A stretch of 64,000 bases of DNA from Nymphaea colorata (lineage: Eukaryota > Streptophyta > Magnoliopsida > Nymphaeales > Nymphaeaceae). The notes under the pieces were generated by a model, which was not told the origin of the DNA, made no database searches, and saw only the letters and a list, made by a program, of their open reading frames with translations. The DNA lies in the NCBI RefSeq assembly GCF_008831285.2, contig NC_045139.1, forward strand, positions 19,877,912 through 19,941,911, in the 5' to 3' direction. The translations under genes and the position numbers were made by a program. Of this stretch, positions 37,288-48,452 are shown one piece after another. Numbering within the stretch: the first letter of the stretch is position 1; each line of letters begins with the position of its first letter.

Positions 37288-38658
37288 TCAGTATTTTACA
37301 AATTTTGCCTTGCGAATAGCCGCTCTAAGCTTCCTTCTTTCTTTCCATAAGCCTGTAATATGAAGTCCAAGCAGAACAGCACGATGAGTGGCACTAAGGA
37401 CCTTTATGCCGTTCTTTAAACATATTAGCAAGAGCTTGTATGCACTGCGATAGTTTTTTGCTTTGCAAAGACCATGCAGTAAAGATGTATATGTGAACGG
37501 ATCTTTAATCTCCATCTCATTGAAAAGATTGGTAGCAATATCTACACGACCAGCATTGCAAAAACCAAGAACCAAAGAATTTCTAGCTACCAAGCTTGAG
37601 TGGAATCCCTTCATTTCCATGTAGTGGAAGTGTTTACTGGCAGCTTCTACATTCCCTGCCTTGCATAGGCCATCAATCAATATGCTGTGAGTGTATTCAT
37701 CAGTTTTTAGACCCCTTTCTTCCATTTCATTCAACAACTGGAATGCAATATCTAAGTTTCCTTCTCTACAATAATTATTAATGATAGCATTATATGAAAC
37801 AACATCCATTGCAATTCCCTTGCTCATCATCTGCTCAATGAAAGCATTAGCCTCTGCTGTCTTCCCCAGTCTAGATAATGCACTTATCACGGTGGTATAC
37901 ACAAAGATATCAGTTGAATAGCCTTTGGATTTTATTTCGGAGAAAAGTTGCAGACCTTGTTCGATTTTCCCTGATTTAAAACAGCAGTTCATGACGGTAG
38001 TGTATGTTATGGCATTGGGAATATAACCCGATTGCCCAAGCTCCTTCAGGAGCTTCCTTGCTTCAGCCAATCTCCCTGCCTTACAGAGACCATCGATTAA
38101 TATGTTATAAGTAACTATCTCTGAAAAGCCAAGCCCCTCCAATTTCCTGAATAGTTTAACAGCACTACCAGTATTGCCAGTCTTGCAGAGGCCATTGATG
38201 ATAATATTGTATGTAGTTGAGGAAGGACAGAGTTGCCTGCTGGCCATATCAAGGAATATACTGTATGCTGTCTCTGGCTTTCCAGTTCTGAAGAAACAGT
38301 GGATCAAGTTATTATAAGTCCAATTATCTGGTGAGATCCCAGCTTGCAACATTTCTTCAAATAGATCCAGAGATCGATTAAATGAGCCACCTCGAGAAGC
38401 ACCAACAATTAAAGTATTGTAGGTAATAGTATCTGGCATTATTCCTGCTTCTTTCATTTTATTGAGTATAGGATATGCTGCATCCAGCCCAATGAGACGA
38501 CAGTATGCAGATATCAAGGTGTTGTACGTAACCACATCTGGCAAATAACCAAGTTGTATCCCATCAATTAAAAGAGCCTCTGCTTTTTCCAGGTTTTTAG
38601 CTTTGCAGAAAGAGGCTATAGTGATATTCAGAAAGCGTGTGGACAAAATTGAAGCCAT
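37288..38658 (-). CDS. P-class pentatricopeptide repeat protein, At5g46680-like
   Basis: An intronless 456-codon frame from ATG at 38658 to TAA. An in-frame stop (TGA) lies about 18 bases upstream, so this ATG is the first possible start. The protein is an array of about 12-13 PPR motifs of 33-36 residues, most showing the TYN-LI-GLCK pattern (for example VVTYNTLISAYC, TITYNTLIVGAS, IVTYNILIDGLCK, EYTHSILIDGLCK, PFTYTSLLHGLCK), then a basic tail ending KAKFVKY. There is no E, DYW or other editing domain. Start, length and repeat order match what I recall of Arabidopsis At5g46680 (468 aa), including an N-terminus of MxxLSTRLLNIxxASxCK type. PPR proteins bind specific organelle RNAs; the target here is unknown. 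The first residues are not a strong transit peptide by eye. No disabling mutation is seen. Confidence 0.93.
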   Translation of the reverse strand: MASILSTRFLNITIASFCKAKNLEKAEALLIDGIQLGYLPDVVTYNTLISAYCRLIGLDAAYPILNKMKEAGIMPDTITYNTLIVGASRGGSFNRSLDLFEEMLQAGISPDNWTYNNLIHCFFRTGKPETAYSIFLDMASRQLCPSSTTYNIIINGLCKTGNTGSAVKLFRKLEGLGFSEIVTYNILIDGLCKAGRLAEARKLLKELGQSGYIPNAITYTTVMNCCFKSGKIEQGLQLFSEIKSKGYSTDIFVYTTVISALSRLGKTAEANAFIEQMMSKGIAMDVVSYNAIINNYCREGNLDIAFQLLNEMEERGLKTDEYTHSILIDGLCKAGNVEAASKHFHYMEMKGFHSSLVARNSLVLGFCNAGRVDIATNLFNEMEIKDPFTYTSLLHGLCKAKNYRSAYKLLLICLKNGIKVLSATHRAVLLGLHITGLWKERRKLRAAIRKAKFVKY

Positions 38659-38716
38659 TGTGTATGGCCAGACCAATCAAAATATGCAGGAAATCAGCAA
38701 CTGAATAACAAGCAGC
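38659..38716 (-). promoter_or_regulatory. Last 5'-UTR stretch and splice acceptor of the PPR gene
   Basis: On the minus strand TTTACTTTGCAG precedes position 38716, a strong plant acceptor with a pyrimidine tract. The 58 bases between it and the ATG carry an in-frame stop, so they are untranslated. This suggests the PPR transcript has at least one upstream non-coding exon. Confidence 0.5.
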
Positions 38717-39966
38717 CTGCAAAGTAAACAAGTAACAAAGACCGCCATCAATGCCATTGAAGTTTATGTTCTTTAAAAAGGATTACGGGCATCTCTATGA
38801 AACGATGATTATGTATACAACAGACATGCATTCAAAATTGGAAAAAAAACTGAAATTGGTCTGAAGACTTTGAACATTGTGAAATAGTTAGCTATCAAGT
38901 TATATAACTATTTAGTTTATATAATTTCAAAGTTTCAAATCACATTGTTATTTGCTATTCAGAAAAGATTTTATTTTATTGGCACAATTGTGCTTTTTCC
39001 TTTCTCACATCATTTTCAAACTTCCCAAATTTACACCCAAGAAAGAAACAACAGAATAGAAGGCCACAAAAACTGGATCAATATTAGTTGATAGTAGTGT
39101 CACAAATAGCATTCTCGGGTTTTTATTGGCGAGATTTTTCTAGGGTTTTTATCAGCAAATTTGTTTTTTTTTGGGAAAAACTCAACAAAATTTAAAAAAT
39201 AAAAAAATTAGGTGTAAATGAAATGGATGAGAAACTAATAGGAAAACATAAATAGAACTATGTAACAGTGATAATAGGACTGTTTTAATGATAGTAAAAA
39301 TAATTTATTTTAAGTTTATGTTTGAATCCATGATAATATCAATGCTGAAAAATAGAAAAATGAAAAAATCGTGAAAAAATCGCGATAATATCGCAATAAA
39401 TATTTTTCCCATTTTTTTAAAATAGCGCGATTTTTTCCTTTTTTGCGTCATTATTATTTTTTACGTTAATATCACAATATTTTATAAAATATCACGATAT
39501 CTGAGACACTGGTTGATAGATATCAGTATTTTAGATCATTAAATTTATCCTTAAACACCTCACATCACAATATAGGCTTGAATTACATATTTAACGTTCA
39601 AAATAAATTCTCTTAGGGCCAGTTTTGGTAGCAGATAAAGAAAGTTTGCTCCAAAACCTAATCAAAGAAACCTCAAAAACTTAATTCAAAACCACCTCAG
39701 TGGGTGATAGCAAACAACCTAGCTCCAAACTTGGCTTTCCAACTCCTTTTCTGTTTACATAACAAATAAACCTAGTTTTGCACTAGCTTATACGAATTGT
39801 CTTTTAAAATGAGATAGAGGTAGCAAAGTAAGTAGGGCCTAGCCGTCTAGGAGTTGAACTAGTTAACTGTTATACTGTCGATCATCAATCAAGCACACTT
39901 TAAGAACATTGAAATACTCAACAAGGACTTAGTACCAAAATTACTCTCTCTCTTTACATACACAAG

Positions 39967-40000
<34 letters not shown>

Positions 40001-41537
40001 CTACTAATGAGAGTTTTATACATATAAAACTTGTGAAGTTACCCACCTTTGTGTAGGAATTTTTATGCCTAATGGAGTGGGACCCAGTTGGACACTCAAG
40101 AATGTCATGAAGGGTACTTCTATTCATATTGCACAAACCTGCCCATCCAAAGATGGGAAACTTCAAAAAGTTTCACACATATAGAACCCTCATTAGTAGC
40201 ATGTAATCAATAATTGATTGCCCAACATTTAGTCCACTTAATGATGTTAAAAGTTCTCTCAAAAACCTAACTACATAGTACATAGACAGGATCACCAAAG
40301 ATGTAGCAATAAAAGAACTCATGGTTTTTATATGTCTAGATTGGATTTTATGAGTTAAAGCTAAGATTGTTAATTTTGAAAGCCTACATAACATGAGATT
40401 TTCTTTTCCTTTTCTGTGAGTCCTATATTTGGAAACTCCACATCTACCTATACAATTGAATTTGTCAAAGATTGGCAACAGATCCATAGATGGCTGAATT
40501 GACGGATATTGTGTGTGTTTGTGAAACGTATGAAAATATATTAATATAAAAAAAATTATGAAAATCCAATATTTAGTTTGAATGTTATGAAGTTGAGAAA
40601 CTTCTGTGTGTTGGTTTCACAAATGGACTCATACATCTGACTTTTGATGATATTATCTAATCCAATAAATTTCAACACTTTGCACCCATTTATATGGTTG
40701 AATTTGTGGAAAACAGCACATATAGTGCTTGTGGGTCATGAGATACAGAAGGAACATAAAAGTGGGACTCTGGGAGACATGGTTAATTACCCTCTAGTGT
40801 GAGGTCCACCTTTTCCGGTTGCCTGAAATTATTTATGGCTTAGTTGTCGAAATTTCCATTAATCAGCTAACTATTAATTTGACTTGGCTATAGACTAACA
40901 TGTCTCTGAAACCAACTACTAATTGATGAGACTAGTAATTAGCCAATTAATCAGCCTAGTTGTTGGTCAGGTGACTAATCCTGATGTATAAACATATATG
41001 TGTATCCTTTGTATAGATAATATATATTTCTATATTTATCTCCATGTAAGTGTATGTATTTGTTTATTAGTCAACGCCAGTCCTAGTTAGTCTTTTTAGG
41101 GTCACTAATAACCCATATCTGACTTCCCATTTTGACAACTTAGGCTTCGGGTGAATCCAATCATATGGATAAGCTCAAGGCATCCACAATTATAGGGTAG
41201 AAAAACAAAATGCAACGCCCAATTTATAAGTTAGATTTATAGAATAAATTTATACGATAATCTTAGATTTGTTCACTCATAAAACCCCATCTAGCTATTG
41301 GATGTTTTTTTCTTTTTCTTTTCAATAATATAGACCTTTTCTTTTCAATAATATAATTTTGGACATTTTGAAGACATACTCTTAGATTCATCGAAAACAA
41401 CATCAACTGCATTCCGTCGCTAAAAATTCGTGGCCAAGCAATTAGCCATCGCAAATGTTCTTTTTGTGACAGTTTTTAGCAACACAAAATAAAAATAACC
41501 ATCTGGCCATGGAGATAGCTGGTGATTTTAATTCGTC

Positions 41538-41582
<45 letters not shown>

Positions 41583-42291
41583 GGATATAAATACAGTTAA
41601 AATATTCTACACTGTTACAGTATAATAATTAAAGGCCCATTTGATCACCCTACAAGATTTATAATTCTGGAATAGCTGCAAGAAGAAAGCGCCAACTTCC
41701 AGATTGGGCATTTGTTTGGACGCCCAGAATGTTAATAAAAGGAATTGTTTTAAGCTTGCGGCAACAGAAAAAATAGTAAATGGAATAGAAACCTTACCAT
41801 TGATATGCAAACCGTTGGCACTGCCTTGTGTTCTTGCCTTCCAAACTCCCTGGCTTAGAAAATCCAATGGTTGATATTACTATACAAGGTGGCCAGAACT
41901 CCATGTCAATAGAACATGGAAGCCAATGCCCATGTAGCCTGTTCATCAGCGTTAGGAACTTCACCAGGCTACAAAGGTCAGTTTAGATTCATAGTGAATA
42001 CGACAAGAAATCCATGATATTTCATTCTTCCAGTCAACCATTTGGATCACAAGGGCTAGCGTAAAAGTTAAAACCAAGTTTAGTAGAATAAAAACAATCT
42101 GCTTGTAACTACATCAACCAAATTCACTAAGCTGCTCAATAAAGTTGATTGTAGATTAACAAGTTCGAAAGTTATCTGCCAACCTCATTGCAGAATATTC
42201 AATCACCAATGAAGCCATATGTCAGATTCAAGGTATGTCTAGCTATGAACTTGTTACTATGAGCATATTATGTAAGGACGTATTTACCACG

Positions 42292-42404
42292 GAGATCAAA
42301 CTAGCTTGCAATTTGATGAATGCCAAAGGGAGAAATATTCATGAAATTACCATAGAGATGAAATTAGCTTGCAATTTGATGCATGGAAAAGGGAGAAATA
42401 TTCA
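42292..42404. repeat. 63-bp tandem duplication
   Basis: GAGATCAAACTAGCTTGCAA starting at 42292 recurs as GAGATGAAATTAGCTTGCAA at 42355, and both copies run on to GGGAGAAATATTCAT. The plus-strand frame 42235-42483 stays open through both copies, but the encoded protein is not recognisable. Confidence 0.88.
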
Positions 42405-43312
42405 TATTTCAATACCTTCCATAGTATACGAAGGTAAAAGAGTTGCAATTCTATTGGATATTGACATCAAAACCAGTGGATGATATAAACTAAAAATTGC
42501 AGTAACTAGGGCTCCCTTATTTCTTTGTCAGCAACTTACTTCATGTTCATTTGAAAATCAATTCAGTGTTGTCCATTTCAATTCAGTTGTTATGCCTCAA
42601 CATGTTATGAACATGGTTCATTTGAATTGACCATCACAGAAAAAACATATATATTTAGCATTATGTAAAATTCAAACTGTCGACTACCTATTTCATATTT
42701 TACATGACAAAAAACAGCCACAGATCAATACAAATTACAAACAAGCACTTCCAAGTTTGGTTTTTGTTCAAAATGATCATATTTCTACTCTTCAGTCGAA
42801 ATTTCAGATGACCAGGAAAGCAAGTAGATAAAAGAACATCAAAAGATAAATTGATTTCAGCACGATTTGAAGGGAAGCAACAGAGACCAGGTACAGAAGA
42901 GTTCCCGAAACACTAAAATCAGATTTTCTAGCTTCAGGCAACTCAATCTACATCAATAATTTGAACTCTGTATAACACACACAGACAAACAAGTAACAAA
43001 AACTAAAAAATCAATAACTTGAGTTATAAATAACACACATCTCCAAATAAGTAGCCAAGGTGAAAAAAAAAAAAGAGGCAGGGGAGCTGCCGAAGCAGCC
43101 CCCTCTCCCTCCACAGACACGGGCCGCTCAGGCAGCCCGTCTCTCGCTTTCAGTTCAGAGAGAGAGAGAGAGAGAGAGATGACAAAAAAAAAAAAGATAA
43201 AGCATGGCTTCAGAGGCTGCAGGCCTCTGTACTGCGAAGGAAGAGTATAAGAGAGGGAGAGGGAGACAGAGAGAGATGAATGGTAAATAATGAAAAAAAG
43301 AGAACGTACCTA

Positions 43313-43620
43313 TGTGTAAAACGGTACCGCTCCAGTGACGACGGCTCCAGCAATGGGGAGTTCACAGGAATGGATCTCCAGCAAGATGGCAAGCGCTGGC
43401 GGCTGTATGGGTTGAGTGTACGAGAAATGGGCGAGCGACTGGGTCGCTACCGCCGGCGAGTCGGGGAAATAGAGAGAAGGCGCAGAGCAGGGGGCAGGAA
43501 ACTGTGACCGGCGAAGCCCTATGCGGGCAGAAAAAACTTCTGTCCTGGAAATAAAGTCGCACCTCATGGGAGCCGACTCTTTTTCCGGAACGTGAGCCCG
43601 AAATCTTCGTTCTTTCTCCG
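43313..43620 (-). promoter_or_regulatory. Possible untranslated first exon and promoter region
   Basis: A GC-rich island in AT-rich surroundings. On the minus strand it ends with CACATAG followed by GTACGT, a near-consensus donor, then CT-rich intron-like sequence with GA/CT repeats. The frames across it end in stops at the junction, so it would be non-coding. The nearest downstream gene on this strand is the PPR gene about 4.6 kb away. The link is inference. Confidence 0.35.
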
Positions 43621-44629
43621 GGGTCCCTTCGATGGCAAAGGGAAAATTTAATAATTTTTTTATGGGAATAATTTAGTGGAATAGGGAGAAAGTGAATTGT
43701 CTTTTTCTTTTAAAATTCAGTTTGTATTCGATGGGCGGATGAATTTTTCCACATATTTTTTTTCTGCTGATTGATGGGTCTGCATAATAAACATGGAAAA
43801 ATAAAACCACATTTGCCATTTCGAATTAGTGGAATTCTATTGTATTATTGGAATACTATTTCCACCATACACCAAAAAAAGAACTCCACGAGAACTCAGA
43901 CTAGCGACGTTTTCGGTCGGTAGTGGTATAAATTATATTCTAAAATTAAACTCACACGTAAATATGTGTGACTTTTAATGCCGACGTTATCGTACATTAT
44001 GTTCGCCCCTCTTCACACCTTCGGAATTATGCTATTGAGCAGCAGACTGATAGCCCTTGCCCCTTCTTTTTTTTTCTCCTTTATCAACTAAGTAGGCAAC
44101 TAAACATTTCTCTCACAGCACAGGTACGAAAATCTCTCTTCCATGTCTCTCACACCCATCCACTATGTGACTTGAGTGCAGGGTGTGGGTGCCGGTGCTG
44201 GTGCCAGTGCGGGTGCCGGCATGACACATCTCAAAAAATTTAGGTGTGGCGGTACGACGACAGTATTTTATTATTATTATTATTATTATTATATTATAAT
44301 AATAATAATATGTATATAATATATATGACAAAAAATTGTCTATAAACCACAAAATTATTAAATAACAAGATCAAAATTGCAAATCCCAATTGGCTAATCA
44401 TGATATCAGACGTGAAATGGAAGTTCACATCTAGCAATGAATGCCCATAAATAAGTTTAAAGAGTTATCCGCTATTCTAAAGTCAGGAACAATTGAACAA
44501 AAAAAAACAACCAACAGTTAACTTGCAGGCAGTAATATTAGTTTTTGTGTCCTGCCAACACTTGAGAAAACAACCAAGATCAGATAACAAGCAGACTACC
44601 AGCCTGCAAAACGTACAAACAGAGACAAA

Positions 44630-45490
44630 GGTTCCTCTAGAAACTCAAATTATATTTGCCAGGGGCCTCCTTAACTGTAAGCATGTTGTCTTGATCCATC
44701 TCTAACTGATCCGCAAACGATAAACAATTCAGATAACAGTCAACATTCCAATAGTCAGTCCAAAATCGAGCCAAGCTCCCAACATATATCTTGCTGAATA
44801 CCCCTTTTTGGCAGTAAAGAGGCCTTGCCAGACAAGAGACTGGTTTTTAATGGATTGGGTTAACCAGAAAAAGTTCTTGAGCAGGGACTAAATGCATTCT
44901 GCACTTAACTTCAGAATCTCCCCACAAGAACTTAATCATAATTTCTTCAAGCTTCTTGATTACAGAAATCAAGTACCTTAAGACCATAAACCAATAGCAG
45001 GGCAGCACAACAATCACAAATTTTAGGAGACAAAGTTTTCCTGCATATGACAGCATATGAGATTTCCATTGATTTAGGCGATTCTGCATCTTCAACACAA
45101 CCCGATCCCAATCAGCAGTTGAGAGACGTAAAAGAGATGGTGGGAGGCCTAGATATTGCGTGGGAAATGAGCCTTGAACCCACCCAAATTGATCACTAAT
45201 TGCTCTCATTCTCTGTTCTGACAAAGCAAAGCCAAAAAAGTTTGATTTGGACTGATTAATTTGCACCCCAGCAGCCTTCTTAAATTCTTTTAAAAATATT
45301 CTAGATGATGCAAAGATCTGTTGGATGCTTTAACAAAGATGAATAGGCTGTCAACATACATGGTAGCCGGCACACCTTCAATACCTCTACCAAAATGAGG
45401 GACCTCAATTTTGTGATTGGTAATGGCTAACTCAAATTTTCTTGAAAATTTTTCAAGAATCACAAAGAGGCATGGGGACAGAGGGTCCCC
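44630..45490 (-). mobile_element. LINE fragment (RT palm to C-terminal region), minus strand
   Basis: Reading right to left: LCQGDPLSPCLFVILEKFS at about 45480-45420; YVDSLFIF at the place of the catalytic YADD, with the second Asp lost; then the frame 45266-44847 with INQSKSNFFG, YLGLPPSLLRLSTADWDRV, WKSHMLSYAGKLCLLK and FLWGDSEV; then LARFWTDYWNVD in the tail near 44750. This is an L1-type RT missing its N-terminal half and endonuclease. It is a different copy from the plus-strand LINE. It is broken by frameshifts. Confidence 0.85.
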
Positions 45491-46061
45491 TTGACAAAGG
45501 GGGTTTTATGAAGAATGCAGAAAAATAGAAGAGAAGCAATCGAGTTGAGGTAGGGTTTTATGAAGAATGAAGGAAAACAAGAGAGACGCAGTTGAGACAA
45601 CGACCAACGCCAGACGGTAGGAAAACACAGGGAAAGAAGGAAACCTGATGCCGATGGCCGGAGGTGATGCAATGGACACCGGTCGCCGGATGGAGACTGG
45701 AGAGGAAGCTTTCGGTGGAAGAGAAGATCGCAAGTGAGAGGAACAGCGGCAAGCAAGCAAAGGGGTAAAGCAGCGCCAAAGGGGAGAGGAGACGTGGGAT
45801 CGACTTTGTAAAAAAAAAAAAACCTAAAAATTGGACAATATCAGACCCGACTCTTGTTTGACTAGCTTGGGTGCGCATCCGGAGCGCACCCACACCCGCA
45901 TCGCGTCAACGTGGGTGCGAGGCCAAAAAAGGCGCACCCATGTAACGTTGCCCATCCATCCATTTTTGCTATGTGGGAAGAGGAAGACAAGCGCATGAAT
46001 AGGCATGCTAATTTCTCCCCAAGAACCTCGCTGTTTTGAGCTCTACAACAACCAACTCGCA
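45491..46061. other. Short spacer with a tandem repeat and two GC-rich hairpins
   Basis: GGGTTTTATGAAGAATG occurs twice, near 45502 and 45554, within a roughly 52-base tandem duplication. Two inverted repeats lie at 45869-45891 (GGGTGCGC with GCGCACCC) and 45913-45939 (GGGTGCGAGGCC with GGCGCACCC). Overlapping minus-strand frames lack motifs. The sequence abuts the start of an LTR at 46062. Confidence 0.6.
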
Positions 46062-46085
46062 TGATGCGAGTCCGTCTCGCTAGCT

Positions 46086-46516
46086 GCTAATCTCTTACAT
46101 GCACTCGCCTGTTGCTGACCTATGAGTATAACGGACTCATCTGCATGACCTCAAAACAAGAACAACCCAAATATGGTAGTCCCACCCTCAATAACGGATC
46201 TCACTGTACTAGTAGATCACTCTCACTAGCCGCTAATCTCTTACATGTGCTTGCTTCTTGCGGATCTATGAGTACAACAGACTCATCCGAACATGACCTC
46301 AAAGCAAGAACAACCCAAATACGGTAGTCCCACCTTCAATAATGGATCTCACTATACAAGTAGATCACTCTCACTAGCCGATAATCTCTTACATGCGCTA
46401 GCCTCTTGCCGACCTATGAAGACAATGGACTCATCTGAACATGACCTAGAACAACCCAAATACAGTAGTCCCACCCTCAATAACATATCTCACTGTACAA
46501 GTAGATCACTCTAGTA
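46086..46516. repeat. Three tandem copies of a 146-bp block inside the LTR
   Basis: GC(T/G)AATCTCTTACATG-type starts lie at 46086, 46232 and about 46380, each followed by a CAAGAACAACCCAAATA phrase, TCCCACC(C/T)TCAATAA and GTAGATCACTCT. Copy three has a short deletion after GACCT. The other two LTRs have one copy, so this is a local amplification in this LTR. Confidence 0.9.
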
Positions 46517-47412
46517 CAGTGTCGTGGAACAGTGTTATGCTTGAACAAACCACCAAGAGATAAAGAGGTAGAGACTGAGAAGGAGGATACTCGACTAGGC
46601 TGAGTAGACACCAAGGTGGGGCTAGAGAGAAACCAAGCTTAGTAACAGCCCACCTAGGAAAGCAAGCAGGTTCCGAGGGGTTAACCTCGACCTGGTCCAC
46701 TTAAGATGCTACCACTTCCCTAACAAACTGGGTGGCCCTAGGCCAAGGATGGCTTGGCCGGCTAGGCTAGGATGAGCGAACTACATGGGAAGAGGCTAGA
46801 GGCTAGGCGACGGCTGAGAGGCTGCACTCGGCATTGGGCCAAGAGACGTAGTAGTTGGAGTTGGCCTAGCACAAGGGACGAAGTCCCACGGTTAGCACTC
46901 CTCTTGGCTGAGGGTCAAGCTTGGGGGTGAGGTAGGTCGGGACAAGGTGGCCTGCAGCCAATCAAAAAAGTCAATAGGTGGCTGGGTGGTTGGCTAAAGG
47001 GACCGATGCTTTTAGGTAAGAGTAGCAACCAAGGCCTAGGCTCAAGGCCAAAAGAGCAACGACAGAAGATGAGCTGCTAGTGGCTGGGCTTCTAAGGACA
47101 GGTGCTCTTGGCAGGGCAACAACTACATGCTTTGCTACGAGTGTTTGTGGCAAGGTTTAGGATGGCTATGGCTAGAGTTTGCAGTAACGATTGTGAAGGT
47201 GGACAGCTGCTTAGAATGGCCAGTCGTGTGTGGGCTGGCTGGAGATCTGGCTAGAGATCTGGCCTTCAGAGGGCAAGGGCAAGGTGCCAAGAAGATCGAA
47301 GAGAAAAGGGGTTTGGGCACACCAATAAACCACAACGAAAGCAAGAGTGAGGAAGATAGGTAGCTCATTGAGGATGGTGATCATGCCCACAACAGTTGCC
47401 TTCAAGTGTGCG

Positions 47413-47420
47413 CCTGGTGG
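47413..47420. repeat. Left target site duplication of the hAT (CCTGGTGG)
   Basis: CCTGGTGG directly precedes the TAGGGCTGGG end of the hAT and is repeated exactly at 52885-52892 after the other end. Eight bases is the diagnostic length for hAT elements. Confidence 0.92.
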
Positions 47421-47639
47421 TAGGGCTGGGCATCGGATCCAAGCCCGGTATTAGAAACTGGCTAGCCCGAGGCCCGGCCCGTTTCTAAACGGGCTGGGCT
47501 GGGCCCGTGTAAAATCGGGCCTCGGGCTTGGGATTTATGCCCGAGGCCCGGCTCGGCCCGATTATTAACGGGCCAAGCGGGCTGGGCTGGGCATTTGGGC
47601 GGGTCAGGCCAGGCTTTTTCGGGCCGGCCCACACCTGTT

Positions 47640-48452
47640 TCTTGTTTCTTGACTATGTCAAACGAACATTCAGCCAAATGAAAGCTATATAAAAACTGAA
47701 TATGTTGAAAATGCCAGCAATATATGAGATTGAATCTAATAAAAATCAAATATCACACCATTCTGGAAAGAATTGAGTATCTCAGTCCATTGCGATATAT
47801 AAAATCATTCATCAGTTCAATGTGATTTCACAAGCAGTAATAAAAATAGAAAGCTTCAAATAAGAAGGATCCACACTTATTTTTGAGCATCTCAAGGCCT
47901 ATAAGCCTAACAGATGCATAAAAATAACAAGAAAGCAAGTTTTCACTATTACTTCAAGTAACCAAGCCAACAAGATACATGAGCCATCCAAATGACTATT
48001 TAAGACATAACAATGAACAAAGAACAACCCCTTTTCAGGTCTATAGACAAATGAAAATCACTTAATCAGTGTGTCTAGTTACATATGTTTCACTAACAAA
48101 TCTGAGTAACCCTCTATGTCCACCATAATTGCAGTCCTGCTGCTCTTGCACTTGCAATAGCTCAATGGCAAACTTGGATTTCATCTACAAGAGCAACAAT
48201 AGGCATAAGAAACCATTAACATTTCTATAACAAATCAACTTGTGTGTGCATGTGTGTCAAGGAGATTCTATAAAATATCAAAAAAATATTATAACATTTT
48301 ACCACAATGAAATATGAATCATGCTAATTTGTGACCAGAAGATTCCTTCTTATCTTCAAAACTACAAAAAACACATCACCACAAGCAAACTACAATGTTA
48401 GTATATCATAAAAAACAAAAAGAATGATATTTAGCATTAAACAATGAACATC
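47640..48452. other. hAT left interior, non-coding
   Basis: AT-rich sequence between the GC-rich left subterminal region and the transposase stop; it corresponds to the 3' UTR side of the transposase gene. No further frame is recognised. Confidence 0.6.

Larger units (their letters stand above)
38717..44629. other. Intergenic DNA, with microsatellites and possible distal 5'-UTR exons
   Basis: Mostly AT-rich. CA/TA tract at about 39967-40000, GT tract at about 41541-41580, GA tract at about 43158-43180, and a TTA/TAA inverted tract at about 44268-44311. A 63-base tandem duplication lies at 42292-42404. Possible minus-strand donors follow exon-like sequence at 41798 (ATCAATG-GTAAGG) and 43313 (CACATAG-GTACGT) and may belong to the PPR transcript. 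No protein motif was recognised. Confidence 0.5.
46062..47420 (-). repeat. LTR of the Gypsy family, third copy, split by the hAT
   Basis: Starts TGATGCGAGT, identical over ten bases to the LTR start at 57231. Further matches to the other two LTRs include TCCCACCCTCAATA followed by a TCACTC phrase, the CAAACCACCAAGAGA phrase at about 46543, and the GTCCACTT--CTACCACTTCCCTA phrase near 46700. It is more diverged than the other two and contains three copies of a 146-base block. The hAT transposon interrupts it at 47420. The continuation to the right of the hAT starts at 52893; its far end is unclear. Confidence 0.7.

Noticed and set aside
39599-39832. Possible MITE beginning GGGCCAGTTTTGGTAGCAG
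   Set aside because: The would-be right end (AGGTAGCAAAGTAAGTAGGGCC) does not pair well with the left and no target duplication is seen.
41630-41750. Phrases resembling MITE ends (GGCCCATTTGATCACCC, TTTGTTTGGACGCCC)
   Set aside because: They are not inverted relative to each other and no second end was found.
45460-45893. Overlapping hydrophobic minus-strand frames
   Set aside because: Three frames overlap in the same low-complexity CT-rich stretch with a tandem duplication; no start context or family resemblance.
47127-47405. Open frames on both strands just left of the hAT
   Set aside because: They lie inside the LTR and are not kept in the other LTR copies.
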